From CALMEC01 sp964531025 (GTDB lineage Bacteria > Actinomycetota > Thermoleophilia > Miltoncostaeales > Miltoncostaeaceae): DNA of 64,000 nucleotides. A program made the position numbers and the translations under genes. Where the stretch lies: positions 62,001-126,000 of the forward strand of contig CAZHDY010000001.1 in assembly GCA_964531025.1 (NCBI GenBank), given 5' to 3'. This document shows, one piece after another, positions 1 through 6,915 of this stretch (its first letter is position 1; every line of letters begins with the position of its first letter). The notes beneath the pieces were generated by a model. It ran no database searches. It was not told the DNA's origin and saw only the letters and a list, made by a program, of their open reading frames with translations.

Positions 1-20
1 GACAAGACGTCATTTCGTGG

Positions 21-1889
21 TCAGACCCCACCCGACGACCGGTCGAGTTCACGGGCCAGCGTCTGGCTGTCGTGGGGCCCGATATGACGCCGGCCGTCGA
101 TGAAGAAGGTCGGTGTGCCGGTGGCGCCGCTCGCCTCGGCACCCGAGACGTCGCTCCGCACCCGTGCGGCGATTGCCTCGGACTCGAGATCCCGCAGGAA
201 CCACTCGACGTCCAGGCCGAGGTCCGCGGCGTAGCCGGCGATGTCCTCGTACTCCAGCTCGTCCTGGTTGCGGAAGAGAACGTCGGCCATCTCCCAGAAG
301 TGATCCTGTTCTGCGGCGGCCTCGGCCGCGCGCGCCGCCAGCTCGGCGTTGGGGTGCACGTCGGGGAGGGGAAGATGGCGGAAGACGTACCGCAGCCGGT
401 CGCCGTAGCGCTTGCGAAGATCGGCGTAGACGCCCGTCGTCCGTCCGCAGAACACGCACTCGAAGTCGGCGTACTCCACGAGGGTGAGCGGCGCGTCGGG
501 GATGCCGCGGATGTGATCGCGGTCGGGGTCGACGGGAGGCGACAGCGTCACCGGATCCTCGGTGTCGCGTTCGCCACGCACCCTGGCGTCGACGAAGAAC
601 GCGATCGCTCCTATGGCCACCGAGATCACGGCGGAGATGAGGATGCCGACGGTGGCCTGGCTGATGAGCGCGGGGCTGTCCCGGAACGCCAGGGACGCGA
701 TGAGGAGCGAGACGGTGAACCCGATGCCCGACAGGGCGGCCCCACCGAAGACCTGCCCGCCTCCGACGCCGCGTGGCAGGTCACCCAGCCCCAGACGGCG
801 TCCGGACATCGTCGTGGCGAAGATGCCTGCCGTCTTACCGATGACGAGTCCGGCGACGATGGCCCATGTGAGAGCCGAGCCCATTGCCTCGCGCAGCGCG
901 CCGTCGCGGAGATCGACCCCGGCGTTCGCCAGCGCGAAGAGCGGCACGATGACGTAGCTCGTCCAGGGATGGAGGGAGGCCTGCAGGCGCTGGTTGACCG
1001 AGATCGCCCGCGCGACGCCGCGGCGGGTGGAGCGTCCGAGCTCGATGTGGGGTGACTGCCGGAAGGCCTTGGCGCGGTCGACGGCCATCTCGACGATGGA
1101 TCGTTTCGGCCGGTGCGCGCGGATGAGGAGCCCGGCGATCATGCCCGCGATCGTGGCGTGGAACCCGGCGCCCATGGTGGCGAGCCACAGACCGATGAAC
1201 AGCAGGACGTACGGGGTCATGCGCCAGACGCCGAAACGGTCGAGGGACCCGAGCACCAGCGCGATGACGGCCATGAGCACCAGGTAGCGGCCGTCGAAGG
1301 AATCCGAGTACGCGATGCCGATGACGCTCACGGCGACGATGTCGTCGATCACCGTGAGGGTCAGGAGGAAGATACGCAGCTGGGTCGAGAAGCTCGGTCC
1401 CACGACGGCGAGCGCCCCGAGCATGAACGCGGTGTCGGTCCCGATGACGACGCCCCATCCGTCGCGGGCGTCGGCCGGAGCCAGGAGCAGGAAGATGAGC
1501 GCCGGGATGACGATGCCCCCGATTCCCGCCAGGGCCGGTAGGGAGGCGCGACGCCAGTTGGTGAGCGACCCGACCGAGAACTCCTGGCGCACCTCCAGGC
1601 CGATGACGAAGAAGAACAGCGCCATGAGTGCATCGTTGACCCAATGGGCGAGCGACTTCGATAGCGCGGTGTCTCCGATGGAGATAGTTCCGTACGTGTC
1701 CCAGAGGGTCTCGTAGGACCCCGACATCGGGCTGTTGGCCCAGACGAGCGCCGCGATCGTCGCGGCAAGGAGCAGCCAGGCGCTGCCCGCCTCGGTGCTC
1801 AGATATGTGCGGAGCGGCTGTGAGAGCTGTCCGAGGAGCGTGGAGCGTCCGACGGGTGAACGCTCGTCGTTCCGCTCTCGGTCAGCCAC
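21..1889 (-). CDS. nhaA: Na+/H+ antiporter NhaA fused to a DsbA-like thioredoxin domain
   Basis: Membrane antiporter exchanging Na+ for H+, with an extra oxidoreductase domain. Residues about 25-435 form a multi-pass NhaA core; the adjacent Asp pair at 182-183 (sequence TVIDDIVAV) matches the ion-binding aspartates of NhaA. After a polar linker, residues about 455-622 form a DSBA-like thioredoxin fold with a C478-V-F-C481 active site and the cis-Pro loop TGTPTFFIDG. Such NhaA-thioredoxin fusions are known in actinobacteria. The start is GTG at 1889; the ribosome site in front of it is weak, so a start a few codons in is possible. The 622-residue length is well above the roughly 400 of plain NhaA because of the fusion. 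The fold assignments are firm; the reason for the fusion is not known from the sequence. Confidence 0.93.
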   Translation of the reverse strand: MADRERNDERSPVGRSTLLGQLSQPLRTYLSTEAGSAWLLLAATIAALVWANSPMSGSYETLWDTYGTISIGDTALSKSLAHWVNDALMALFFFVIGLEVRQEFSVGSLTNWRRASLPALAGIGGIVIPALIFLLLAPADARDGWGVVIGTDTAFMLGALAVVGPSFSTQLRIFLLTLTVIDDIVAVSVIGIAYSDSFDGRYLVLMAVIALVLGSLDRFGVWRMTPYVLLFIGLWLATMGAGFHATIAGMIAGLLIRAHRPKRSIVEMAVDRAKAFRQSPHIELGRSTRRGVARAISVNQRLQASLHPWTSYVIVPLFALANAGVDLRDGALREAMGSALTWAIVAGLVIGKTAGIFATTMSGRRLGLGDLPRGVGGGQVFGGAALSGIGFTVSLLIASLAFRDSPALISQATVGILISAVISVAIGAIAFFVDARVRGERDTEDPVTLSPPVDPDRDHIRGIPDAPLTLVEYADFECVFCGRTTGVYADLRKRYGDRLRYVFRHLPLPDVHPNAELAARAAEAAAEQDHFWEMADVLFRNQDELEYEDIAGYAADLGLDVEWFLRDLESEAIAARVRSDVSGAEASGATGTPTFFIDGRRHIGPHDSQTLARELDRSSGGV

Positions 1890-1970
1890 CTGCTGAGAGT
1901 ATCGGACCGTTCTCGCGGTGCCCGCGAAATACGCGGGCTCCGGGAACGCGGTCCGCTGTCGTGCTTCGGG

Positions 1971-2051
1971 CTACCCGAGAATGGTCGCGACCCAGAAGAC
2001 GACGCCGGCCAGGGCGCCGAGTATCAGGGTTATGTCGGGTGGGACGTTCAC
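1971..2051 (-). CDS. Putative 26-residue membrane peptide
   Basis: A very short reading frame starting with GTG at 2051, preceded by a clear CAGGAG ribosome site at 2057-2062. It encodes a polar N-terminus (VNVPPD) followed by an uninterrupted hydrophobic stretch of about 18 residues ending at TAG. This is the only supportable coding signal in the 375-base interval 1890-2264 between the antiporter and mbnH. It could be a single-span small membrane protein in the style of transporter accessory peptides, but I do not recognise the family. The match of ribosome site, start and hydrophobic content is seen directly; expression is inference. Confidence 0.35.
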   Translation of the reverse strand: MNVPPDITLILGALAGVVFWVATILG

Positions 2052-2264
2052 CGTTGCTCCTGTTGCGTGGCTTCTGGCGCTCGCGCACATCGTCGGATGT
2101 GAGCACCCTACGCGGTGACGGCTGGGCTGGACGGGCGGGTCGGTAAGCCCACGGTAAGGGATAGAGGAAAGCTCGGGCTCGCCTGCGGGGCGACGAGAGC
2201 GACGCATACACCGAGTGCGCGTCGCCCAGGCTCATGAACGAGGGAATTGTCGCGACCGTCGCCA

Positions 2265-3557
2265 TCATTCCGAGCTCCCGATCCGTCGACGGACGACGAT
2301 CAGCAGGCCGCCGATGGTGAGCACAGCTGCTACCGAGCCACCGATGATCAGGTTCCTCATTCGATTCGAACGCGCGAACGGGTCGCTGAACGCGGGGTTC
2401 GACAGGAACTCGTCGTCGGTGAGTGTCGTCAGGAACGCCACGAGATCGTTGCGTTCGGTGTCCGTCAGATCATTCCCGACGATGAGCGAGTCCTTCAGCG
2501 GGTTCGCCCTGCCGTCGCCGGCGTTGGGGCCGTCGGTGATGATCCTGCCCCCGTCGGCGTAAAAGTCGACGACCTCCCGCAGAGTCGCGATCGATCCGTC
2601 GTGCATGTATGGGGCCGTCTTGGCGATGTTGCGAAGCGTCGGCGCACGGAACATGCCCATGTCGCCGGCCTTCCCGGTGATCTCGTGGACGCCGGTGTTG
2701 GGCTCCGGATAACCGCCCTTGCCGTCCACGTTGTAGAGGCCCGTGTTGTGGAACTGGAGGGGTTCATCGAAGGAGCCGACGTAGGTCTGCTGGTCGGACA
2801 TGTTGATGCCGTTGTGGCAGTGATGGCACTCGGCGCGTTCGCCGAAGAAGAGGTACATCCCACGCTCCTCGGACTCGGTGAGCGTGGCCTTGCCGCGCAA
2901 TACACGGTCGTACTTGCTGTTCCCGGATATGAGCGTTCGCTGGAATGTCGTGATCGCCTTGGTGACGTTCTCCCAGGTGACCGGATCGGCGGTGCCTGGG
3001 AACGCCTGCGCGAACATCTGCGCGTAATGCCTGTCGTCGCGGAGCCGCTCGAGGATCTCCTGTGAGTTCTTGTCCGTGACCCCGAGTTCCACGGGGTGCT
3101 CGTTGAAGAGCGGGACGAGGATCTGCTGGTCGAGGCTGCGCAGTGACGGGTTGGCCCAGGCGAAGGTGCGGTTGTAGACGACGTTCGTGAGCGTGGGCGA
3201 GCCGCGCTCGGTCAGCTGCCCGGTGGAGCCGACGGCGCGGGTTCGTCCGTCGGTGAACGCCTTCGACTGCATGTGACAGCTGCCGCACGACGTGGTCCCG
3301 TTGCCGGACAGGCGCTTTTCGTAGAAGAGATGGCGGCCCAGCGCCACCTTCTCGGAACTCATGGGGTTACCGGTGGGCACGACCGGCTCGGGAAGCCCTC
3401 TGTCGGAGAGGTTCCAATGCCAGTGCCCCTCGTGGGCATCGGCGCTACCGAGGCCCGGCGGGCGCACACCAAGGACGTGGAGAAGGGCGACGAGGAACGC
3501 GGCGGCCACGGTGACCGTGGCCGCCCCGTTCCCCGCGCGCCGCCAGTCGACGCGCAT
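2265..3557 (-). CDS. mbnH: MbnH-family di-heme enzyme (MauG/cytochrome c peroxidase superfamily)
   Basis: Secreted di-heme c-type cytochrome of 430 residues. An N-terminal hydrophobic segment (about 12-30) serves as signal or anchor. Two heme-binding motifs are present, C91-G-S-C-H95 and C244-H-H-C-H248, spaced as in bacterial cytochrome c peroxidase and MauG. A later YMHDGS motif is typical of the second-heme side. The C-terminus carries a second hydrophobic helix (about 402-422) ending in arginines, so the enzyme is probably held on the outer face of the membrane. It follows mbnP by 6 bases, the arrangement of MbnP/MbnH pairs. In characterised MbnPH pairs the di-heme enzyme oxidises a tryptophan of the partner to kynurenine; that this protein does so is inference. 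Confidence 0.9.
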   Translation of the reverse strand: MRVDWRRAGNGAATVTVAAAFLVALLHVLGVRPPGLGSADAHEGHWHWNLSDRGLPEPVVPTGNPMSSEKVALGRHLFYEKRLSGNGTTSCGSCHMQSKAFTDGRTRAVGSTGQLTERGSPTLTNVVYNRTFAWANPSLRSLDQQILVPLFNEHPVELGVTDKNSQEILERLRDDRHYAQMFAQAFPGTADPVTWENVTKAITTFQRTLISGNSKYDRVLRGKATLTESEERGMYLFFGERAECHHCHNGINMSDQQTYVGSFDEPLQFHNTGLYNVDGKGGYPEPNTGVHEITGKAGDMGMFRAPTLRNIAKTAPYMHDGSIATLREVVDFYADGGRIITDGPNAGDGRANPLKDSLIVGNDLTDTERNDLVAFLTTLTDDEFLSNPAFSDPFARSNRMRNLIIGGSVAAVLTIGGLLIVVRRRIGSSE

Positions 3558-3563
3558 CGTCGG

Positions 3564-4538
3564 CTACCTGACGACGCGGAAGAGCCGCTGCGAGGTGCCG
3601 TCGCCCACGATGCGTCCCGTACCGCTTCCGTCGGACGACCAGTCGATCCCCGCGACGCGGAAGATCCGGCCGCATTCGGGATCGGTGGGCCCGGACATGC
3701 ATCCGGCGGCGCCGCCCAGGTTGCGGGTGACGTCGATGCCCGCGGTCATGGCCGCGACGTCGAGGGCGATCCGCTGCCTCGCGGGGTTGAACGACCGGAA
3801 CAGAACCTTCGTCCGGTTCGGCGCGTTGCACGTCATCGCGTTCGTCCCGGTCGGTACGCCTTCGCAACCGGTGCTCCCGAGATGGACGAGGAAGTCAGGT
3901 CCTGTGACCTCACCGGCTCGAGGCTTCACCAGCTCGACCTGTGTGAATTTCCGTCCCGCCTGCCAGCCCCATGAGAGGGCCATCAGGTTGAGCGGGGCAG
4001 GGGTCGTGGTCGGGTTTGTGTGGTTCAGTGCCAGCGGGACACCCAGCGTGTAGGTGATGCCCGTGTACGTACCCCGTGGAACCGTCCCGGTGATGACGGC
4101 GTTCATCCGGGTGTCCCCGTTGCAGCCGCCCTTACCGTCCTCGAGGTCGATGAGGGTCACGGACTGGTCGGCACGGGTCAGGTTCCACTGGTCGTTGCGG
4201 TGCAACTGGACCTTCACGCTGGAACCGTTCTTCCGTACGAGGCGCACGTTGCTGACGTAGAAGCGCATGTCGCGCAGCCGTGTCGTCGCCTTCGTCGTGC
4301 CGACCCGGGTGAGCGGAGTTCCGCACCGGATGGGACGGGCGCCCTGCGTGGCGGTGAAGCGGATGGTGACCGGCTGGCGCTTTCCGGCGGTGGCAGGTTC
4401 ACGTGCCGAGGTCGACGTCGTGGTCGATGGCGGCGTGGCACCTGTGGTCGCATCGCTGGACGAGCCGTCCTGGGCGATGGCGACAGCCGTGATCGCGAGC
4501 GCAGCGCTGAGCGCGCCCGCCATGAGGAGCTTCTTCAT
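3564..4538 (-). CDS. mbnP: MbnP-family copper-type partner protein
   Basis: Secreted partner of the adjacent di-heme enzyme. The start chosen is ATG at 4538, giving a classic signal peptide (MKKLLMAGALSAALA) with AAAGGA upstream; a longer frame to 4583 adds only an unconvincing leader. After a Ser/Thr-rich linker the family core is visible: an RFYVSNVRLV strand, the SWGWQAGRKF block with the conserved aromatic pair, HLGSTGCEG, and a C-terminal Cys-rich part ending in ECGRIF. Six cysteines fit the 'four-Cys motif' architecture of this family. Known MbnP proteins bind copper and have a tryptophan converted to kynurenine by MbnH. Family assignment is strong; the metal is inferred. Confidence 0.9.
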   Translation of the reverse strand: MKKLLMAGALSAALAITAVAIAQDGSSSDATTGATPPSTTTSTSAREPATAGKRQPVTIRFTATQGARPIRCGTPLTRVGTTKATTRLRDMRFYVSNVRLVRKNGSSVKVQLHRNDQWNLTRADQSVTLIDLEDGKGGCNGDTRMNAVITGTVPRGTYTGITYTLGVPLALNHTNPTTTPAPLNLMALSWGWQAGRKFTQVELVKPRAGEVTGPDFLVHLGSTGCEGVPTGTNAMTCNAPNRTKVLFRSFNPARQRIALDVAAMTAGIDVTRNLGGAAGCMSGPTDPECGRIFRVAGIDWSSDGSGTGRIVGDGTSQRLFRVVR

Positions 4539-4651
4539 TGGTGGTCCTTTCGGATGTCCGATTTCCGCCGCCGGGTGTGCCACCCGCGGCGCGAGGCGGT
4601 GTGAGCCGGCCGGAATCGGACTCCGTCAGGACAACAGGTGCGGGGCTCCGA

Positions 4652-5224
4652 TCAGGCCGGGTGGGCGAGAGGAGGACCGCGCGTGGGCAGAGCGCCACCG
4701 ATGCGACCGACGACGGGGATGACATCGCCGGTGAACGGGGCCCAACGGAACGCCGGGCGCGTCGTGACGCGCTGGAACGCCAGGCGCACCAGGTGAACGA
4801 CGGTCCGGACCAGGCGCACGAGGCGTCGCTGTCCGGAGCGAAGGAGCAGGCCGATGATCGTCGCAGCGACGATATGGATGACGAGCGATCGTCCGTCGAT
4901 CATCGCGGCCGAATGGGTGTGATGATGATGGCCCGCCGTGGTGAGTCCCACGAGCCAGGGAGCGGCTCCGAGGACGAGGTGGGCGATCAGCTGTGTGCCG
5001 ATCAGCAGGCCCGCGATGCGACCCGCCTTCCATGGGCGGAACTGGGTGACCCGGGCATGCGTGCCGAGGGCGGTCGTCGCCGCGAAGACGGTGAGCCACA
5101 TGAGGGGCGCGGCGCCGGTCAGATGGACGGCGTCGCTCGTCAGCGCGTGGGCGCAGACGGTGACGGCCAGCGCGCAGGCCGCGAACCATGCGCGGCGAAG
5201 CGATGTTGCCGTGGCGACACGCAT
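4652..5224 (-). CDS. Polytopic membrane protein with a His-rich loop, upstream of mbnP
   Basis: A 190-residue hydrophobic protein with about four predicted membrane segments and a histidine cluster (GHHHHTHS, about residues 97-104) in the loop between the third and fourth. The C-terminal third is basic and less hydrophobic. It is the first gene of a same-strand group with mbnP and mbnH, 113 bases before mbnP. I do not recognise a named family. The His cluster and the neighbours suggest a role in metal handling, perhaps copper, but this is inference. The ribosome site is weak; an overlapping alternative frame starting at 5231 has poor composition and was not chosen. Confidence 0.7.
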   Translation of the reverse strand: MRVATATSLRRAWFAACALAVTVCAHALTSDAVHLTGAAPLMWLTVFAATTALGTHARVTQFRPWKAGRIAGLLIGTQLIAHLVLGAAPWLVGLTTAGHHHHTHSAAMIDGRSLVIHIVAATIIGLLLRSGQRRLVRLVRTVVHLVRLAFQRVTTRPAFRWAPFTGDVIPVVGRIGGALPTRGPPLAHPA

Positions 5225-5355
5225 ACGCCAAGCCTAGTCGCGGGCCGGGCCGCCCGAGATGCCACGGCGCAGGAAGGGACGACCGTCAGCCGGCGGGGTC
5301 AAGCGGGCGGCGGGTCGGTACGTTTGCCGAGCACCACCTGCGAAGGGAGATCCGC

Positions 5356-5925
5356 ATGCGCGAGCTCGTCTACTACGTCGGCGTCACCATCGACGGCTTC
5401 ATCGCTGCGCCCGACGGTGGCTACGACGCCTTTCCGATGGAGGGCGACCATGTGTCGGTCCTGACCACCACATACGCGGACGCCCTGCCGTCGGCGGCTC
5501 TTGCGGCGCTCGTCATCGACCCGCCACGGACGCTGTTCGATGCGGCCATCATGGGATGGGACACCTATGCGGTCGCCTTCGACATAGGCATCGAGAGCCC
5601 GTATGACCATCTGGACCAGTACGTGGCCTCGCGCACGCGGACCGAGGCTCCGGAGGAGATCACCCTCACGAATGATCCAGTGGCCACTGTGAGAGAACTC
5701 AAAAGGCGGCCCGGGTCGGGTATCTACCTGTGCGGAGGTGGTCAGCTCGCCGGAGCGCTGGTCGACGAGATCGACCGGCTCATCCTGAAGCGCTACCCGG
5801 TGCTCTTCGGCGACGGCATCCCGATGATCCGGGGTGGCGTCTACCGGCCTGACGCCTTCGACCTCGTGAGTTCTCGGACTTTCGACTCCGGTCTGGCGCT
5901 GGAGGAGTACGCGCGCCGTCGATGA
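5356..5925 (+). CDS. Dihydrofolate reductase / RibD C-terminal domain family protein
   Basis: A 189-residue protein with the fold of the RibD C-terminal reductase domain. The N-terminal strand VYYVGVTIDGFIAAPDG and the nucleotide-binding GIYLCGGGQLAGALVDEID near residues 128-146 are characteristic, as is the following LILKRYPVLFGDG. The start is ATG at 5356 with GAAGGGAGA just upstream; the frame continues 5' to 5188 without a better signal. Members of this family are NADPH-dependent reductases of mostly unknown substrate; a true folate reductase role should not be assumed. It is monocistronic, with a hairpin directly at its stop codon. Confidence 0.85.
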   Translation: MRELVYYVGVTIDGFIAAPDGGYDAFPMEGDHVSVLTTTYADALPSAALAALVIDPPRTLFDAAIMGWDTYAVAFDIGIESPYDHLDQYVASRTRTEAPEEITLTNDPVATVRELKRRPGSGIYLCGGGQLAGALVDEIDRLILKRYPVLFGDGIPMIRGGVYRPDAFDLVSSRTFDSGLALEEYARRR

Positions 5926-5945
5926 CCGGCCCGCGGAGGGCGGTC
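5924..5945 (+). terminator. Hairpin at the stop of the DHFR-like gene
   Basis: A GACCG...CGGTC inverted repeat with a CCC/GGG inner stem, one G-G mismatch and a five-base loop begins inside the TGA stop of the upstream gene. No T-run follows, as is common in GC-rich genomes. Confidence 0.5.
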
Positions 5946-6292
5946 ACCAAGGCTCAAGTCTGGATCGAGGTCGCTCGTCACCCTCAATGAGTTCTTGATA
6001 CTACGGCGGGTATCGGCGAAGTGAGCCTCAGGTGGAGGTTGCGATTTTCTTCTGGGGTCGGCGCCGTCTCACGAGTCCCGACTGGCGCCTGTGAGTTGGA
6101 AAGTCCTGGACACAACGACATTTCGGACTGGTCGAGACACGCCGGTGGCGTCGCATGAGTACAGGAGTCCTCCTGGTCGAGGTCGTCGATGGTGGCGAGT
6201 CTCACGTCCCGCGCCTCTCTGTCAACGCACGCAAACGACAGTTATGTTCTCACTACCCGATGGAGCGACACCCCCCGGCGTTCGCGATGTCT

Positions 6293-6318
6293 GCCCTGTT
6301 CTGCCGGCCGAACAGGGC
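6293..6318 (+). terminator. Nine-base-pair hairpin with a distal T-run
   Basis: Perfect inverted repeat GCCCTGTTC / GAACAGGGC around an 8-base loop, followed after 12 bases by TTTTT (6331-6335). It could be a terminator or a leader attenuator about 110 bases before the lipoprotein start; the distance to the T-run is longer than ideal. Confidence 0.4.
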
Positions 6319-6379
6319 TGTACGCTGGCCTTTTTCGTCTCGCTGCATGCGACGTGCTCTCTCAAGGCGCGTCGGTCGA

Positions 6380-6408
6380 TTGCCGATACGAGGATCTGTA
6401 CGTAGCGT
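6380..6408 (+). promoter_or_regulatory. Possible sigma70-type promoter for the lipoprotein/giant operon
   Basis: TTGCCG (6380-6385) and TAGCGT (6403-6408) are separated by 17 bases, placing a start point near 6415, just before the AAAAAGG ribosome site of the lipoprotein gene. Motif match only. Confidence 0.3.
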
Positions 6409-6425
6409 CAGACAAAAAGGCACCC

Positions 6426-6890
6426 GTGTCTCAGACCTCCCACAAACGTCTCCCGGGCCTCGGCCGTCGGGCCCTGGTTTCAGCCGTCGCAGCTGCGACG
6501 TGCTTCGCCGTGGCCGGATGCGGCGGCGACGGGAGCGCCACGGTCACCGAGGCATTGACGCAGAACATCTCTCCGCCGGACCTACCCGAGATCCCGACGG
6601 TCCGTGACGCCCAGGGTGCCCGTCGCGACGTCGAGATGGGTGAATGCGCCGTCACACCCGGGCCCGTGACGGTCCAGGGCACCGTGACGAATCCCACGGC
6701 GAAGCCGGTTGACTACGCGATCACGATCAGCTGGATCAACGATCGATCGGATGTCCGTGCCCGTGGCACGGCGGTCGTTCGCAACGTTGCTCCGAAGAAA
6801 CCGACCAAGTGGACCGTCAAGGTCGATCTGGACGCCGACAACGCGACGCAGTGCACCCTTTTCGCCGAGCGAGGCCGGGTCACCCCGTGA
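6426..6890 (+). CDS. Small secreted lipoprotein preceding the giant repeat protein
   Basis: A 154-residue protein. The start is GTG at 6426 with AAAAAGG six bases upstream; longer in-frame starts are not supported. It has a basic N-terminus, a hydrophobic signal segment and a lipobox-like FAVAGC, so it should be lipidated at about Cys33 and anchored outside. The mature part contains two further cysteines (in ECAV and QCTLF) and a beta-rich pattern (VTVQGTVTNPTAKPVDYAIT) resembling small Ig/FxLYD-like domains that strengthen or present surface proteins. It ends 25 bases before the giant gene and is probably cotranscribed. No named family is claimed. Confidence 0.75.
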   Translation: MSQTSHKRLPGLGRRALVSAVAAATCFAVAGCGGDGSATVTEALTQNISPPDLPEIPTVRDAQGARRDVEMGECAVTPGPVTVQGTVTNPTAKPVDYAITISWINDRSDVRARGTAVVRNVAPKKPTKWTVKVDLDADNATQCTLFAERGRVTP

Positions 6891-6915
6891 CACGCCTCCG
6901 ACCGGGAGTCGCGTA

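Larger units (their letters stand above)
5946..6425. other. Leader region upstream of the lipoprotein/giant-protein operon
   Basis: About 480 bases without a credible gene, noticeably less GC-rich than its surroundings. The short frames here (for example 5984-6205 on minus) have no ribosome site and unlikely composition. It holds the hairpin at 6293-6318 and a possible promoter at 6380-6408. Nothing else is recognised. Confidence 0.5.

Noticed and set aside
5984..6205. 73-residue minus-strand frame in the leader region
   Set aside because: No ribosome site, no recognisable fold and atypical composition.
6709..6915. 69-residue upstream extension of the giant protein frame
   Set aside because: It overlaps the lipoprotein gene in another frame, is Arg/Ser-rich and precedes the real signal peptide. 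The GTG at 6916 has a ribosome site.
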